Assembly: GCA_036346275.1 (NCBI GenBank)
Contig: CM070720.1
Coordinates: 10,951,278-11,015,277 of the forward strand
DNA from: Otatea glauca
Lineage: Eukaryota; Streptophyta; Magnoliopsida; Poales; Poaceae
Reading direction: 5' to 3'
DNA: 64,000 bases
The notes under the pieces were generated by a model that saw only the letters and a list, made by a program, of their open reading frames with translations, was not told where the DNA came from and did not search any database. Numbering within the stretch: position 1 is the stretch's first letter; each line of letters starts with the position of its first letter. Below are positions 42,872 to 55,982 of this stretch, in pieces. A program made the position numbers and the translations under genes.

Positions 42872-45536
42872 TGTCGGGACCGAATTTTCAAATCCGAACC
42901 CTCTGTGTATAAACTGTGCTAGTACAGGAAAAGCTAGCACATACAGTAGAAACAGTTATGACAATATATCCATATCACGATTCAAATATTATTAATTAAA
43001 CAAAAGAGGTATCAGCCTTATGGCCAAATATTACAAGTAAACAGCCTCTTGGCCTGAGTTCGATAAGTAGCAACAGCGGAAACGAAATAACTGCAGCGGA
43101 ATTAACCCATCCATTTGCCCACAAGCAATCGACTGGGGTTCGCGTCCTAGCAATCCGGATCACCTTCATCGTAACCACAAGCGTAGAAATTGTAGTCACC
43201 TTCAGCTTCTGCACACTCTTCTTTGCAAAGTGGGGGGTTGCAAGGGTGAGCACAGAATGTACTCCGCAAATCTTGGAAACATAATGCATGATAACTATAT
43301 GCATGGCTAAAAAAATTGAGGGCATAATATGGCTCTTTTGGCATAAAGCAATGTTAACTTTAAATACCAATATAATTTCACAAGGCATCACTTGATCAAA
43401 ACAAAATTAAATATAAATTGAATTTGAAATAACAGCTAATCAGGTTCCAACCACCTGACTGGCTCCAACCGCCAAACACCAACCTGAGAGTTCCATCCAC
43501 TCACAGATTTCCAAACCACCATTTTCATTTAAAACAAAACCATAAAATCTACAATGTGCAAGTGTACCTCGCCTGCCCTTAACCGTGGGCACAGCTACTT
43601 AAGTAGTTTTTACTGTGTAGAGTGTGTACAGCTTTACCCACAAGACATGATCAACTCTTTTTGCCGTACAATTAACACACTTCCTTTGGTGTGTCGGCAA
43701 AGAGATCAGGACAAGGCCTTTACAATGTACAGACCCGCTATTAACCTCGCCCGCTAAGGTTTCACCACTGAAGGGTTACATCCACCCAGTCAAAAGCCCC
43801 CTCTTGCGCCATGTGGGGAAACCTGTCTCCATCCGACACCCACATTCCACCGACTGGCGAAGTCAATATCGAGACACACAAATTAATTAGCTAGGTCATA
43901 CCCATATAGACTTGTGGTTGTACGGTAGTGCGCAGTCCATGATAACACATGCTTCGGTCCTTAATTGACTAGGGCGGAACATTCACTTTGAAGGTCCCGT
44001 GCATCTGCACCCGCCAAACATCCATCCGCCCTGGTTTAAATCATATTTTCTATTTTATTTTATTTAAATAACAACAACAACACCGATTACTGCATCTTCA
44101 CAAATAAGTTTAAATAATATTTGAAATGATTTCCATAATGACATAATACCGAAATGTTTAAGCCAAACTAAGCAATTCTACCGTCCCATGCTACACTATT
44201 GGTTATCACCAGATAAATTAGCTAGTATCATCTAGGGTGACAAAGGTTTGACATGATCAATACCAATGAGGGTATAACAAATCTGGACTTTAACTAATCC
44301 TTAAAACTACATTTAAAGTACATTGCGTAAAAGTAAGCATGCATAATTTAAAACAACATAAGCATTTTGTAAATTTGGGTTCAACATGTTCAAAGAAGAC
44401 TTGCCTGGATCGAAGGGTAGGTGATCAAGATCGTCGGTAGCAACTCCTTTCGGCTCTCCGGAAAATACACGCGAAAAGCATCCAAATTCAAATAAAATCT
44501 AAATAAATTCAAATAGAATAAAAAAAAGTATAAATAGATAGATTATAATTTTATATGAATTTAATAAGAAAAATGAGGTCAATCGGACTTAAGATGAAGG
44601 AGATCGGACCTTTTGAATCCAAAAATTGATCTCTCGCCGGACTTGGAGAAGAAATGATTGCTGACAGAGCTCTGGTGAGAATTTTCGAAATCTGATTTTA
44701 CCAGATGTATATGAGAATGCGAGGAAGCTCCAGTAAAAATTTGAGGCCGAATGAAGGTCGGGAGTGGCCGGGGGAGCTCGCCGATGTTTGCTGGAGTTTG
44801 GAAAGAATGGCTTACATAGGGAGATCCGGTGGATGGATTGGACTAACTCAAAGCTGAGGATGTAAAAGATGAGAGGGGAAAGCTAGGGTTCAATGTATAG
44901 GGAAATTGGACCAACGGATCGTCAGAAAACGCTCACCGAATTTATGGCCGGAAAGTAACAGGCTCGCCGGAGTAAATGAGTAAAACGGGTGGGAATTAAA
45001 TGCGGGTCGGGTCCGTCGGTTATTGTAGCGCACGGGTGCACGGTAGCTGACGGGGGAAGGAGAAGCAGATCAGGTCATAATGAACAGTAACCAAAATTAT
45101 TAATTCAGAAAACAATTAATTCTCCACTAATAATTCATATTAATTCCGAAAATTAGCAAATAAATTTTATTAAATATGGGAATTTGAAGGATACCGGATT
45201 CAGCAATAAAAGCTTGAATAAATATTTTTAAATAATATAAAATTACTATTTATAGCACAGTAATTAATTTTTAAATGCTAAAAATTAAATAGGTTTGGGA
45301 AAAATAGTAAAAAGGTTTTAAAAATTATGGAAAAATTCTCAAAAATACTTTATAATATTCATAACCCAATAAATTTATTTTTGGAATTTTTAAGCTTTTA
45401 AATTTTCTGCAGAAATTCATTTTGTAAAATTGAGAGTTGCAAAAAGAGTTTTAATAAAATCCGTAACATTCCAAATAAATTTCAAATTGAATAAAATAAA
45501 TAAAACAAATCAAATTAAAAATTTTAGGATGTTACA
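42872..45536 (-). repeat. 3' LTR of element B
   Basis: Minus reading TGTAACATCCTAAAATTT...CGGTCCCGACA. Carries a perfect TGTGCTAG/CTAGCACA hairpin (about 42915-42941), a GAGTAC/GTGCTC hairpin near 43240-43265 and a CTACTTAAGTAG palindrome (43595-43606), the counterparts of the structures in element A. 44000-45536 is U3-like and AT-rich. Confidence 0.92.
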
Positions 45537-45552
45537 AACCTACCCCCTTAAA
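45537..45552 (-). other. Polypurine tract of element B
   Basis: The reverse complement reads TAAGGGGGTAGGTT next to the LTR start. Confidence 0.8.
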
Positions 45553-45579
45553 AGGAATCTCGACCCCGTGATTTGGATA

Positions 45580-46992
45580 GGCTAGAGAAAAAGGTTGGGG
45601 TACTCTGCTTTAAGATCTTTTTCGCACTCCCAGATGCTTCTTTTCAGAATGGTTGCTCTATTTAACCTTGCAAAACTTAATTGTCTTATTTCTTGTTTCT
45701 TGTTCTACGCTCTGTCTCATCCAGAATTATGATTGGATACTCTTGGTAGGTGAGATCCTCTTGTAACTCAACATCCTCAATCTGCATCTGTTCTTCTAGT
45801 ACCCTGAGGCATTTTTTTAGCTGTGACACATGAAACACATTGTGCACATTCGACAACTGCGGCGGCAACTCTAACTGATAAGCCACTTCTCCACTTCTAG
45901 CTAGGATTGGGAATGGTCCAATGTATCTTGGTGCTAACTTTCCACGAACTTGGAATCGACGCATCCCTTTGAGCGGTGAGACTTTTAGGTACACATAGTC
46001 ACCAGGAGCAAAGGTTAACTCTCTCCGACGATTGTCAGCATAGCTTTTCTATCTAGACTGTGCTATTCTCAATCTTTCTTGAATCATTTTTACTTGTTCT
46101 TCAGACTTTTGTAAAATATCAGGACCAAAAACTTGGCGATCTCCTGTTTTATTCCAACAAAGAGGTGTTCTGCACTTTCTTCCATATAAGACTTCAAATG
46201 GTGACATCTGTAAACTTGCTTGATAACTATTATTATATGAGAATTCTGCATAGGGTAAACTTTGATCCCAACATATCACACTGGACAATGCACAAGACCT
46301 TAACATATCTTTGAGAATCTGATTTACTCGCTCAGTCTGTCCATCAGTCTGAGGATGATAAGCTGTGCTAAAATTCAGATTGGTACCCAATGCTTCTTGC
46401 AACTTTCGCCAGAATCTTGAAGTGAATTGTGTACCTTGATCTGAAACTATCCTCTTGGTACACCGTGCAAACACACAATCCTTGACATATACAACTCTGC
46501 AAGTTTATCTCCATGGTAGGTTGTTCTCACAGGAATAAAAAGTGCAACTTTTGTCAATCGATCCACTACCACCCATATTGAGTCATAACCTGATCTGGTT
46601 CTCGAAAGACCTGTAATGAAATCCATTCCAATTTCTTCCCACTTCCATTCAGGTACCATCAACGATTGCAACAATCCAACGGGTCGTTGGTGTTCAGCTT
46701 TAACTCGCTGGCATACATCGCACATAGCTATGTACTCTGCAATTTCCTTTCTTATCCTTGGCCACCAATATATACCACGAAGAGCATGATACATCTTAGT
46801 ATTGCCCGGATGAATTGAGTACGCTGATTCATGTGCCTCCTTTAATATCAACTGCTTGATCTCTTTTTGATTCGGCACATAGATACTTTTTCCAAGCCAA
46901 ACTATTCCTTCTTCATCCTCTGAAAATCCTGGGGCTTTACCTTCCTTTATTCTATCCTTGATCTTGGTAGCTTCTTTATCTGACTTCTGCAT
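45580..46992 (-). pseudogene. Integrase and chromodomain of element B
   Basis: The frame 46992-46447 has the zinc motif (HESAYSIHPGNTKMYH, CDVCQRVKAEH) and the start of the core (WEEIGMDFITGLSRT, VVDRLTKVALFIPV). It shifts at about 46460 into 46474-46049 (IVSDQGTQFTSRFWRKL, PQTDGQTERVNQIL, SPFEVLYGRKCRTPL), so the three catalytic acidic positions are present. A stop separates 45994-45686 (YLKVSPLKGMRRF, FHVSQLKKCLRV). The chromodomain end (WECEKDLKAEYPNLF) near 45640-45580 is hit by a stop and a frameshift. Confidence 0.85.
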
Positions 46993-47001
46993 CTTTTTGA
47001 T

Positions 47002-48545
47002 CTATTCCTCCAGGGTTGGTTGAATCTCTAAAGTAGTTACAAAACCTTCCTCCACTAGTTCCAAATTCAAACGCTGAAACTCCATGTGAAGAGCAGGATG
47101 TCCTTCTTGAATCATCATATTATTGCAGTAGCTCTTCCGTCTTAAGGCATCAGCAACTACATTAGCCTTGCCAGGATGATAATGTATTCCCACATCATAA
47201 TCCTTGATTAATTCTAACCATCTTCTTTGTCTTAGGTTGAGGTCTGCTTGAGTGAAGATATACTTCAAACTCTTATGGTCTGTGAAGATCTCACATCGGT
47301 TCTCGTTGAGATAATGCCTCCACAACTTCAGTGCATGCACCACTGCAGCCATTTCCAAGTCATGGGTTGGATAGTTTTCCTCGTGTAGTCGCAATTGCCA
47401 TGAGGCGTATGCAACTACTTTGCCTTCTTGCATCAAGACACATCCAAGCCCCTGTCTTGAAGCATCACAAAAAATCTCAAAGTTCTTCCGAATATCCGGT
47501 AAAATGAGCACTGGGGCTGAGGTCAGTCTTTTCTTTAATTCCTGAAAACTTTACTCGTAGGCTTCAGACCATTCAAACTTCTTCTCCTTCTTAAGCAACT
47601 GAGTAAGCGGTATTGCAATCTTCGAGAATCCTTCTATGAATCTTCGGTAGTACCCCGCTAAACCAAGAAAACTTCTGATGTCCGGTACTGACTTGGGCTG
47701 CCTCCAATCAAGTACACCTTTTACTTTTTCAGGGTCTATTGAGAAATCTCCAGCAGAAATTATGTGCCCCAAGAAAGCAACTTTCTTCAACTAAAATCCA
47801 CATTTACTAAACTTGGCATACAACTGGTGTTTTTCGAGCTTTTCTAATACCATCCTCAAATGTCCTTCATGTTCTGCTTCATCTCTGGAATAGACAAGAA
47901 TGCCATCTATGAATACCAACACAAATTTGTCTAGGTATTCCATAAACACCTTATTCATTAGATTCATAAAATAGGTTGGTGCATTGGTCAGACAAAAGAC
48001 ATAACTGTGAACTCATAGAGTCCATATCGGGTAGCAAAAGTTGTCTTCGGAATATCTTGTAGCCTTATTTTCAACTGATAGTATCCAGATCAAAGATCGA
48101 TCTTGGAGAAAATACAAGCTCCTTTCAACTGATCAAATAGGTCATCAATCCTGGGCAACGGATACTTGTTCTTGATTGTGACTTCATTCAGGGCTCTATA
48201 GTCTATGCACAAGCGCAAACTATTATCCTTCTTTACAAAAAGAACTGGCGCTCCCCAAGGTGATGAACTTGGACGAATGAATCCTTTTTCTTGCAACTTC
48301 TCAATCTGCTTCTTCATCTCAGCGAGTTCGTTGGCTGGCCTGTGGTAAGGTCTCTTAGAAATAGGAGCCGTACGAGGGACTAGTTCTATGATGAACTCTA
48401 CATCCCGATCAGGCGGCATACCTGGCAACTCTTCAGGAAATACATCTAGGTATTCCCGCACCACGGGCACACTTTCCATGATTATTTCCTCCAATCTATT
48501 TAGAGTGCATTTTTCACTTGAAAACTCATCAGGCACATACTCCAC
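47002..48545 (-). pseudogene. RT and RNase H of element B
   Basis: 48545-48090 reads VPVVREYLDVFPEELPG, SSPWGAPVLFVKKDNSLRL, CIDYRALNEVTIKNKYPLP up to FSKIDL and a stop. The palm near 47910 reads VFIDGILVYS, so the second catalytic Asp of the usual xxDD box is Gly. After further stops and one frameshift near 48000, 47790-47551 holds KKVAFLGHIISAGDF and SFLGLAGYYRRFIEGFSKIA. RNase H (47511-47002) is well kept: FCDASRQGLGCVLM, YPTHDLEMAAVVHAL, FTDHKSLKYIF and HPGKANVVADAL. Confidence 0.87.
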
Positions 48546-48599
48546 TCGAATGCCTTTTGAATTTGTGAGGGTAATAGCTCTACTGGCATAATCTATTTG

Positions 48600-48975
48600 A
48601 CCTTTATACTTGGTTAACTAGTCCATTCCTAGGATGACATCTATTCCTTTTGAATCCAAAGTGATAAGATTCGCTAGGAATTCTACCCCATTGATTCTTA
48701 TGGTTGCACTTGGGCATACTGAATTAGTTCTCATCTCTTTCCCAGGTGATTGAACTATCATGGGGCTCTTAAGGGTAAGCGTTTCCCAACCAAATTGTTC
48801 AACAAAATTCTTCGATATAAAAGAATGCGATGCACCAAAATCAAATAATGTTGAGGCAGGTATTGAGTTTACCAGGAACTTACCCAAAACCACATCTGGT
48901 GCCTCCTGAGCTTCTTCTGCAGTCACGTCCTCTTCCAAAAGATTGTGAAGCTCTTGGCGTCTTTGGTGTTCCATG
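48600..48975 (-). pseudogene. Protease of element B
   Basis: The frame 48974-48618 reads STLFDFGASHSFISKNFVEQ and DSKGIDVILGMD, the retroviral-type aspartic protease of chromoviruses. The active-site triad, normally DSG or DTG, reads DFG. It processes the Gag-Pol precursor in working elements. Confidence 0.78.
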
Positions 48976-49737
48976 TCCTTGTCCTTGCATCGGAGTTCTG
49001 GCGGAATTGGATCCCAAGTTGAATGGCACTGGGGTCACCGGCTGACGTTTCTGAGGACAGTTGTTGGCATAATATCCCATTTGATGGCAGCGGAAACATT
49101 GAACTCCTGCAACATTTGAGTTCTCTTTTTGAGGCTGAGCATTGGCGTTATGCTGGAGTCCTTGAGCGACTGGGCGCAGTCCAGAATTAGGAGTACGGGG
49201 TGCTCCTTGAATAGGTGTCCTGTTGGCATGATGAGGTTGGAAGCGCTGTCGAGAACCACTCACTCCATGGTGAGCTTCAAATGTCATCCTTCTCTTGCGA
49301 GACTCCCGCTGTTGGCGTTGGGCATCCTCTTGCACTAGTGCTTTGTTCACCATGTGCTGAAGGTTTGGGAAATCCAAAGCAACTAGCTGCAATTGATGTC
49401 AGGATCAAGTCCCTCCATGAACCTCCAGATCTTGTCACTTTCAGTTGCTACATCTTCCGGTGCATACTTGACAATTGGGTGAACTGGTTCAGGTACTCGA
49501 AAACACTTTGGTTGCCTTGATGCAGCTTACGGAACTCCCTTTTCTTCATTTCTATAATACCCGCAGGCACATGTCCGGTACGGAAGGTTTCAGAGAATTC
49601 CTCCCAAGTAATAGCTTGAGCGTTCTGATGGGCAGCACAAAAGTTGTCCCACCAAGTTGCAGCTACGCCTTTTAGCTGGTGGCTTGCATAGAGTACTTTT
49701 TCATGATCATCACACTAAGCCGACCGGAGTTTCTTCT
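48976..49737 (-). pseudogene. gag of element B, main part
   Basis: 49392-48976 reads LVALDFPNLQHMVNKALVQE and a basic region, then a zinc knuckle CFRCHQMGYYANNC in which Tyr stands where the zinc-binding His should be. 49700-49400 holds capsid pieces in shifted frames (EKVLYASHQLKG, HQGNQSVFEYLNQFTQL-like). The 5' part is at 52298, across the solo LTR; AGAAG is the duplicated target there. Confidence 0.8.
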
Positions 49738-52292
49738 TGAAAGGACAGGGGATGTCGCCTAGAGGGGGGTGAATAGGCGAATTAAAAACTTTAAAGCTCA
49801 AATGCAGCGGAATAAAAATATTGCAGCTAAACAAAATCTCCTGATGATCTAAGTCCGGAGTGTTCGGGACTTTTATCCGGATACTCCGGTATGTCCGGAC
49901 TGTCCGGGTTCAGGAATCCGGATACTCCGGATTTAAGACCTCGAAATGAGATTTTAAATCCCTGCAATTTTTCAACAATCTACTTGAATACAAAAGATAT
50001 ATATGCTATCAGGTACCTGAGGAAATTGTAGATCTGGAGCCAAACACAACATAAGAGTAGATCGGGGCTCCCAAAGATTCAAAACCAAATGTTAAAGCAA
50101 GAGAAAAAGCAAACTTTGAGACGAAGATTTTTCACCCGAAGTTCGGATCCTTGAGGGGATCCTACGTCTCCGTTGAGGAGGCTCGGTCACACTTGAGCCG
50201 GGGTCTCTTTCAACCCTCTTCCTCCCGGTGTTGCACAAATGCACTCGCCGGTCTTCACTCCTTTGATTCCTTCCCTTACGGAGGCGGAATCGGCCTTCAC
50301 AAACTTCCCACGGCCAACCACACAAAGCTCCGGTGGCTCGTAGGCGACCTCCTAGCCGTCTAGGAGTCCTCAACCTCCAAGAGTAACAAATGCTCATGAA
50401 GAACAAACTTGGAGATGAAATCAAGTGCTCAAACAACTCAACACTCACTCCCCAAACTCTTCCCAACCCTTCTCACAAGGGGATCACTTAGATCTAAGGG
50501 TAAAAGCTTCCTCAAAGCCCCCACACAGCCCCAAAAGCCTCTCAAAATCCACACTAAAAGCCTCTTCAAAATGAGGAGGATGGGGATATAAATAGAACTC
50601 CCCAAAAACTAGTCATTGGGGCAGGTCACAGACAACCCGGAGACTCGGACATTACCCCGAGACTCGGATTGGAAGGATCAGCTCATCCCGAGAGAGCCAA
50701 CCCGGAGACTCTGGACAAACACCCCAGACACTCCGGACTAATTCAACCCGGAGTGTCCGGACTAAACACCGGATACTCCGAACCAACCGAGAGTAGCCAC
50801 CGAGGGTGCCAACCTGGAGTGTCCGGACCAAATGTCCGGATACTCCGGACTGTCCGAACAGCACTGAGCAACCCGACGAAAACGACCATAACTTTTGACT
50901 CCGGACTCCGATTCCAGAGATCTTGGATTCTACCAAAAGCTAAGAACGAGGGCTACACAACCACCAAGGTCTCACTATCCAAAACTCAAAGGATAACCAC
51001 ATATTTCACAAAGAAATCAAGAGAGACCTACAACCCTCACTTTTCGGCACTACCAACACCACTCTCTTTCTAAGATTCACAAGAATAGATCACTTGAGCA
51101 CTTGACACATCTAAAAGTCATTCGACATCGCATCCCTCTTAATAGTACGGCAATCCTTAGACTCAAATTAAATCAAAGATAATATAAGTCTAGAACTAGT
51201 CACTTGCCGCCATCTTTCTTGATGTCGATGCATGAAGATTTTCACCAAATAATTGATGACATCTTCGCCTTGTCCAACTCGACTCAATTCACCTCATGAG
51301 ACTCCCGTCCTATCAACCTTGACTTGATCATCCTCTCTGACGATCTCCACGCCAAGTCAATCTTTGACTTAGTCCTCAGCTCTTGGTGACACCGCCGTCT
51401 TGTTGACCTCGGCTTAATGATCATCCTCCAAGATACCTTGGTCATCATACACAGACGGGACCTAATTCTTTCCAAACTACTCATGAAAGACATTAGTCCC
51501 AAAAGCTCAATAGATATGAACAAGTTGATATTTGTGAGCAATTGATTACAACAAATATTTCATAAAAAAAAGCACAACATAACTGGAAACACTTGACATA
51601 AGAAATGTTCTCTACTAAGTACATCATGATGAATGTGTAATTGATCTATATGCACTAGAGAGATAATTGCCAATATGATGAATCAATTAAATCATGGCAA
51701 GGATCGTAGACTTTACTTAAATGAAGCACATGATAGAATATACACGAATTGTACATGTGCAAATAATATTTGAAATAAGAGTAAATATGTGATCCAACAC
51801 TAGATTAAACTTCACTAAGAGAATTGCATGAGAAGATATACAACTAAAACATGCATGCACCAAGTCAATCTATAGCAATATGAAGTTTAACTCTAGTTAA
51901 TACATGCATACTAAAAAACAAAGCACATAATGAACTCAAATGAATATATATGCACAAATAAATATGACATGAACCAATGTGCATATATATAATCAATATG
52001 CTACTTGGAGTTCACTATGCATTTGCACAAAAGGAATGCAATAACAAATATAGAATAGATACCAAAATTGCATACCTTATCTTTGCTTAACCATCCCACT
52101 TGATTTTCCTCTAAATAGATGAGACTGATACTCAACTAGGCAATAACAAGTTAGTCTCATAGCAATATAATCATATTAGAGGTTTGTCATTTGATAAGCA
52201 CTAAGTTAAGCATTTACTTAATTACATAGATTGTCATTATGTGTGTTTGTCATTAATCACCAAAATAACATAAGTGCCTAGATGCACTTTCA
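49738..52292 (-). mobile_element. Solo copia LTR (SIRE/Maximus-like) inserted in gag of element B
   Basis: Minus reading TGAAAGTGCATCTAGGC...GTCCTTTCA, 2555 bp, with perfect CTTCT duplication at 49733-49737 and 52293-52297. When removed, gag rejoins in frame around VEK-KLRSA. TATA region at 50587-50594. Many CCGGA/TCCGG words (about 50640-50870 and 49850-49940) lie on both sides of the leader. Frames such as 50092-50466 are LTR shadows. Confidence 0.87.
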
Positions 52293-52297
52293 CTTCT

Positions 52298-52641
52298 CCA
52301 CATCCTTCAACCAATCATCTGCCTCCAAGGGTTCATCTGCTCCCATGAAGGTAGGCGGTCTAGTTCTCATAAACTCTCCAAGTTTGGACTGGGGTGGCAT
52401 CACTGGTGCTGCGGCTGGGGTTGGCTGTAGATTGTTTACTATATTCAGCGCAAGGGCCTACAACAACTGAAGCTGCATTGCCATCATCTGCTGAATATCT
52501 ACGACTAGGGGTTGGAATGGTGGCACTTGTTGTTTTGGCTGATCATGCTGCTCTGGAACATCCTGCTGCTCTTGTGGCACTGCCTGGCCATGTCCATGAC
52601 CATGACCTCCTACACGACCTCCTCTGCGACCAGACTCTGTA
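52298..52641 (-). pseudogene. gag of element B, N-terminal part
   Basis: Minus reading SGRRGGRVGGHGHGHGQAVP, QQDVPEQHDQPKQQ, a Met/Gln-rich segment and ADEPLEADDWLKDVEK, ending at the solo LTR target. It is cut at 52641 by the Tat-like element's LTR, so the start codon region is not contiguous. Confidence 0.78.
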
Positions 52642-55607
52642 TTAGATCTCAAACTCGATGGTAGCACAAGACGCATGAATTATACAGGTTCGGGCTCTCA
52701 CGGAGGAGATAATACCCTAGTCCTGTGCTCTGGAATTATGTGTGGCTAGCTTATTGCTGATCATCTTTTTTTTTGCTGATGTTCCCCCGCCCCCCTTTAT
52801 ATAGCAGAGGAGGGTGGTTACAAAGGAGAGTCCCGATCGTTACGGAGTGGAGATCGTATCTCTATACATGTCCGCTTGATAACTTCTGGATTACGATTGC
52901 ATCCTACCTAATCAAGGTTGGTTGTTTGTCTTCAAGGTTCCTTGTTGCGCATTTAATCGAGCAACCTGTAATGTTCGTCTTCATGCAATCAGCTTGGCCC
53001 ATCCCCTCCTGGGTGGTCCTCACGGCCCGCCATGCAGATACCCGGGGTCCATATACTCCACAGTAGCCCCCGAGTCCTTTGCGATCGAGTTGCCACCTTC
53101 CTGGTCGCAGCCCAACTGAGTCATGCTTCACGCCGAGTGCTTCCAGTTCTTGATGCAGCTTCCCGACAAGTTTTCCTTTACAGCCGAGTGCCCTGATGTA
53201 GGCAAAGAGATAGTGAAGGACTCAATAGAGCTCCACGCGTTAAACTTTCCGAGTGGTACCTAGCCCTATTATTGGAATACTGGCAGTCGGCTCATCTTGG
53301 GGCATACCGTATCCCAAACGATATGCAGAAGTCAAAAAGCTTTTCCCGCTCAAGGCAAAATTCAGCGCCGCTCCCTTTAAATTCATTCGTCGCCAAAGTT
53401 GTTGATGTCGTCGTTGAAGCGTTGGCCCACACACGTCGCATCCAAATTTAGTAGCCCTGAAATCATGTATATGCAGAACTTAGGCAATGTAAAAGCAATT
53501 CACTCGGATGTGATGTCCGACTGGTGTATATATAATTTTAGAGTTTTTTACTCCTTTTCCTTATTCATTTTGAATTCATCCGAGTGGTTTGACTCTTTTT
53601 GTTTAAGCACTCTGCCCGACTAGTCTAGCCCCTGAGCGTTGGGAGTCGGCTCATGGCTCTTTTTCCAAGGCACGTGTTTTCGGTGACTAAAGTTCGCCTT
53701 TCATGGGGTCAGAGCTTCACAACTCGGAGTTAACGCACTCGGATTCAATTGCAATTGTTAAGCAAAAGAAGAAAAACACAACTCAGAAAAAGATGTGCGC
53801 ATGCGCACACTATTAGGTGTAGCCCCTGACTTACTACTTAGTTGTGGGTCAACTAAGTAGCAAGTCAGGAAAGTCAACTATTTTATTCATAATGACATAA
53901 TTGAGTAAAAAGCGACTTAGCTGCTTTATGCTCCATATGTTGCTAACGATCATGCCGTCTTTGCTCGTGGCGCAGGCGTAGGCTTGTAGATGAGCCGTAG
54001 GCGGCGCTCAGGGCGCAAGCGTAGGCTCGTGGCCGTGCCGAAGGTGGCGCTCGGGGCGCAGACGTAGGCTCATGGCCGTGCCGAAGGTGGCGCTCGGGGC
54101 GCAGGCGTAGGCTCGTGGTTGTGCCGAAGGTGGCGCTCGGGGCACAGGCGTAGGCTCGTGGCCATGTCGAAGGTGGCGCTCGGGGCGCAGGCGTAGCTCG
54201 TGGCCGTGCCGAAGGTGGCGCTCGGGGTCAACTGTGGTCTGCTACCGCAACCAGTTTCTCACTCTTCCGCTTCTTGTCCTTCTGTTTTGGATGCACTTGG
54301 CTAGGCCTTCACGACTCACGAGGAAGAGAAATTAGGTCAAAAAGGTGGCTCCTCGTGCTTGTTCACGTGGCTTGGGCTTTGGGGTTCACAAGTAGTTCAA
54401 GTCCAGACGAGCAAGCAACAAGAGCAATTCGTCATGCGAGTTGTCCACGAGAGCAAGCACTTCTAGTCAAGAGACTTCCGAGGATAGCTTTCTTCATGGG
54501 TGAAGATTATGTTGGAGTCCAGATAAGAGAATCGAAGTGCTTATCATTTTTCTGCGGTGAAGCGGCTGAGTGGCACCCAGCATCAGTATTGATGACGACG
54601 GGCACGACAGAGGAAAGGCGCCAGATAAGTACGGCCGAGGCACGATCGTGGATGGCACACGAGGAAGACAGCCTGGTGGCCGGAGCGCGCCGATGGAGTC
54701 GGCCAAGCGGAGGCGCGGTGATGCGGTGAGGAGCCGACTACGTCGGCGGTTCGAAGAAGATCGTGCTGGTGACAGGCGCGAAGAACTGACGGCCTCAGAG
54801 AACGCCGCAACAGGAGATGGCCGTGGATCCATGCGATGGAGAAGACCGTCGATGGCGCAAAGGACTGACCGGACGTCCGAGTTATGAGACAAAGAAGACC
54901 GGCGGGCAACGCGCGATGTGACGAAGAAACCGGCGAGAAGGCCGACTGGACAGCGGTGACGCGTCAGGCAGCACGACGAGTGAGGAAGCCGGCCCGATCC
55001 GATCCAATCGGATGAAGGTGAACAGTGTTGATCCAATCTGATTTTTTCTGTGATTGATCTGCTATTCTGGCAATTCTGTTGATGACGACCATCGAGCTCG
55101 ACGAGATTGATTTTAACGCGCCCCCTACCTGGCGCGCCAACTATCGACTTTTGTTGTCGGCAATGATTTTATGAGGCATGCGTTAGATCTCAAACTCGAT
55201 GGTAGCACAAGACGCATGAATTATACAGGTTCGGGCTCTCACAGAGGAGATAATACCCTAGTCCTGTGCTCTGGAATTATGTGTGGCTAGCTTATTGCTG
55301 ATCATCTTTTTTTTTGCTGATGTTCCCCCGCCCCCCTTTATATAGCAGAGGAGGGTGGTTACAAAGGAGAGTCCTGACTGGTTACAGAGTGGAGATCGTA
55401 TCTCTATACATGTCCGTTTGATAACGTCCTGGATTACAGATTGCATCCTACCTAATCAAGGTTGGTTGCTGTCTTCAAGGTTCCCTTGTTGCGTACGACT
55501 GGAGCAACCCAGGTAATGTTCGTCTTCATGCAATCAGCTTGGCCCATCCCCTCCTGGGTGGTCCTCACGGCCCGCCATGTAGATACCCAGGGTCCATATA
55601 CTCCACA
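52642..55607 (-). mobile_element. Second non-autonomous Tat-like element, inserted at the start of gag B
   Basis: Minus LTRs TGTGGAGTATATGGACC...: 3' LTR 52642-53062 and 5' LTR about 55152-55607. Primer site TTGGCGCGCCAGGTAGGGGG (minus) at about 55119-55140 and polypurine tract CTCGGGGGCTAC at 53063-53074. The 2 kb interior has no RT or integrase and no gag I can recognise; it is GC-rich with long frames on both strands (54274-54887, 55036-54494) that I would not call genes. I found no matching 5-bp duplication, and the 3' LTR lacks the last 30 bp seen in the 5' copy, so its left edge was altered. Confidence 0.8.
53978..54229. repeat. 43-bp minisatellite, about six copies
   Basis: Units of the type GTAGGCTCGTGGCCGTGCCG followed by AAGGTGGCGCTCGGGGCGCAGGC. 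The first copy is the most diverged, the last is cut short. It lies inside the Tat-like element. Confidence 0.9.
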
Positions 55608-55982
55608 ACATCACACCCAACAAACAAGCAACAAAAATCCTAATACACTCGGACTATACGTTGCTAAACTAAAAAGGGATGATATGCTCCATCACTATTG
55701 AGCACTATAACCTATCCTATATGGGAGTCCTTTCGAGCACTCTTTTGACAACTTGATCTTTCCAGAAGCCCTCGATTAGTCTTGAAAAGAAAATGGATCA
55801 TCATCTTCCTTGATTTGGATTCTTGCAGAAGACTCGAGGCTTTAAAAAGTTCCAAGAGATAAGATCAAATTAATTTTTTTTTAAAAATAATATTTTAGCA
55901 AAGGAAAGGAGTAAGAACCTAAGAATGAGATGAGATGATATAATCTATTTCATAGCAATTCGTTGGTTTTGATTTAGAAAAT
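55608..55982 (-). other. Leader (5' untranslated part) of element B
   Basis: On the minus strand the start AAATTATTTTCTAAA matches about 12681-12695 in the leader of element A. The first 70 or so bases and the primer site are absent. It leads to the interrupted gag start. Confidence 0.7.

Noticed and set aside
50092..51073. Open frames in the copia solo LTR near 50.1-51.1 kb
   Set aside because: The region has clear LTR borders and duplication; the frames follow the CCGGA repeats.
54274..55036. Large opposed open frames (151 and 180 codons) in the Tat-like element
   Set aside because: GC-rich DNA open on both strands, no known domain, and directly behind the primer site and minisatellite.
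55607..55617. Target-site duplication for the Tat-like element 52642-55607
   Set aside because: Bases next to the two LTRs (ACATC on the right; TCTGT or CTGTA on the left, plus strand) do not match in any register tried.
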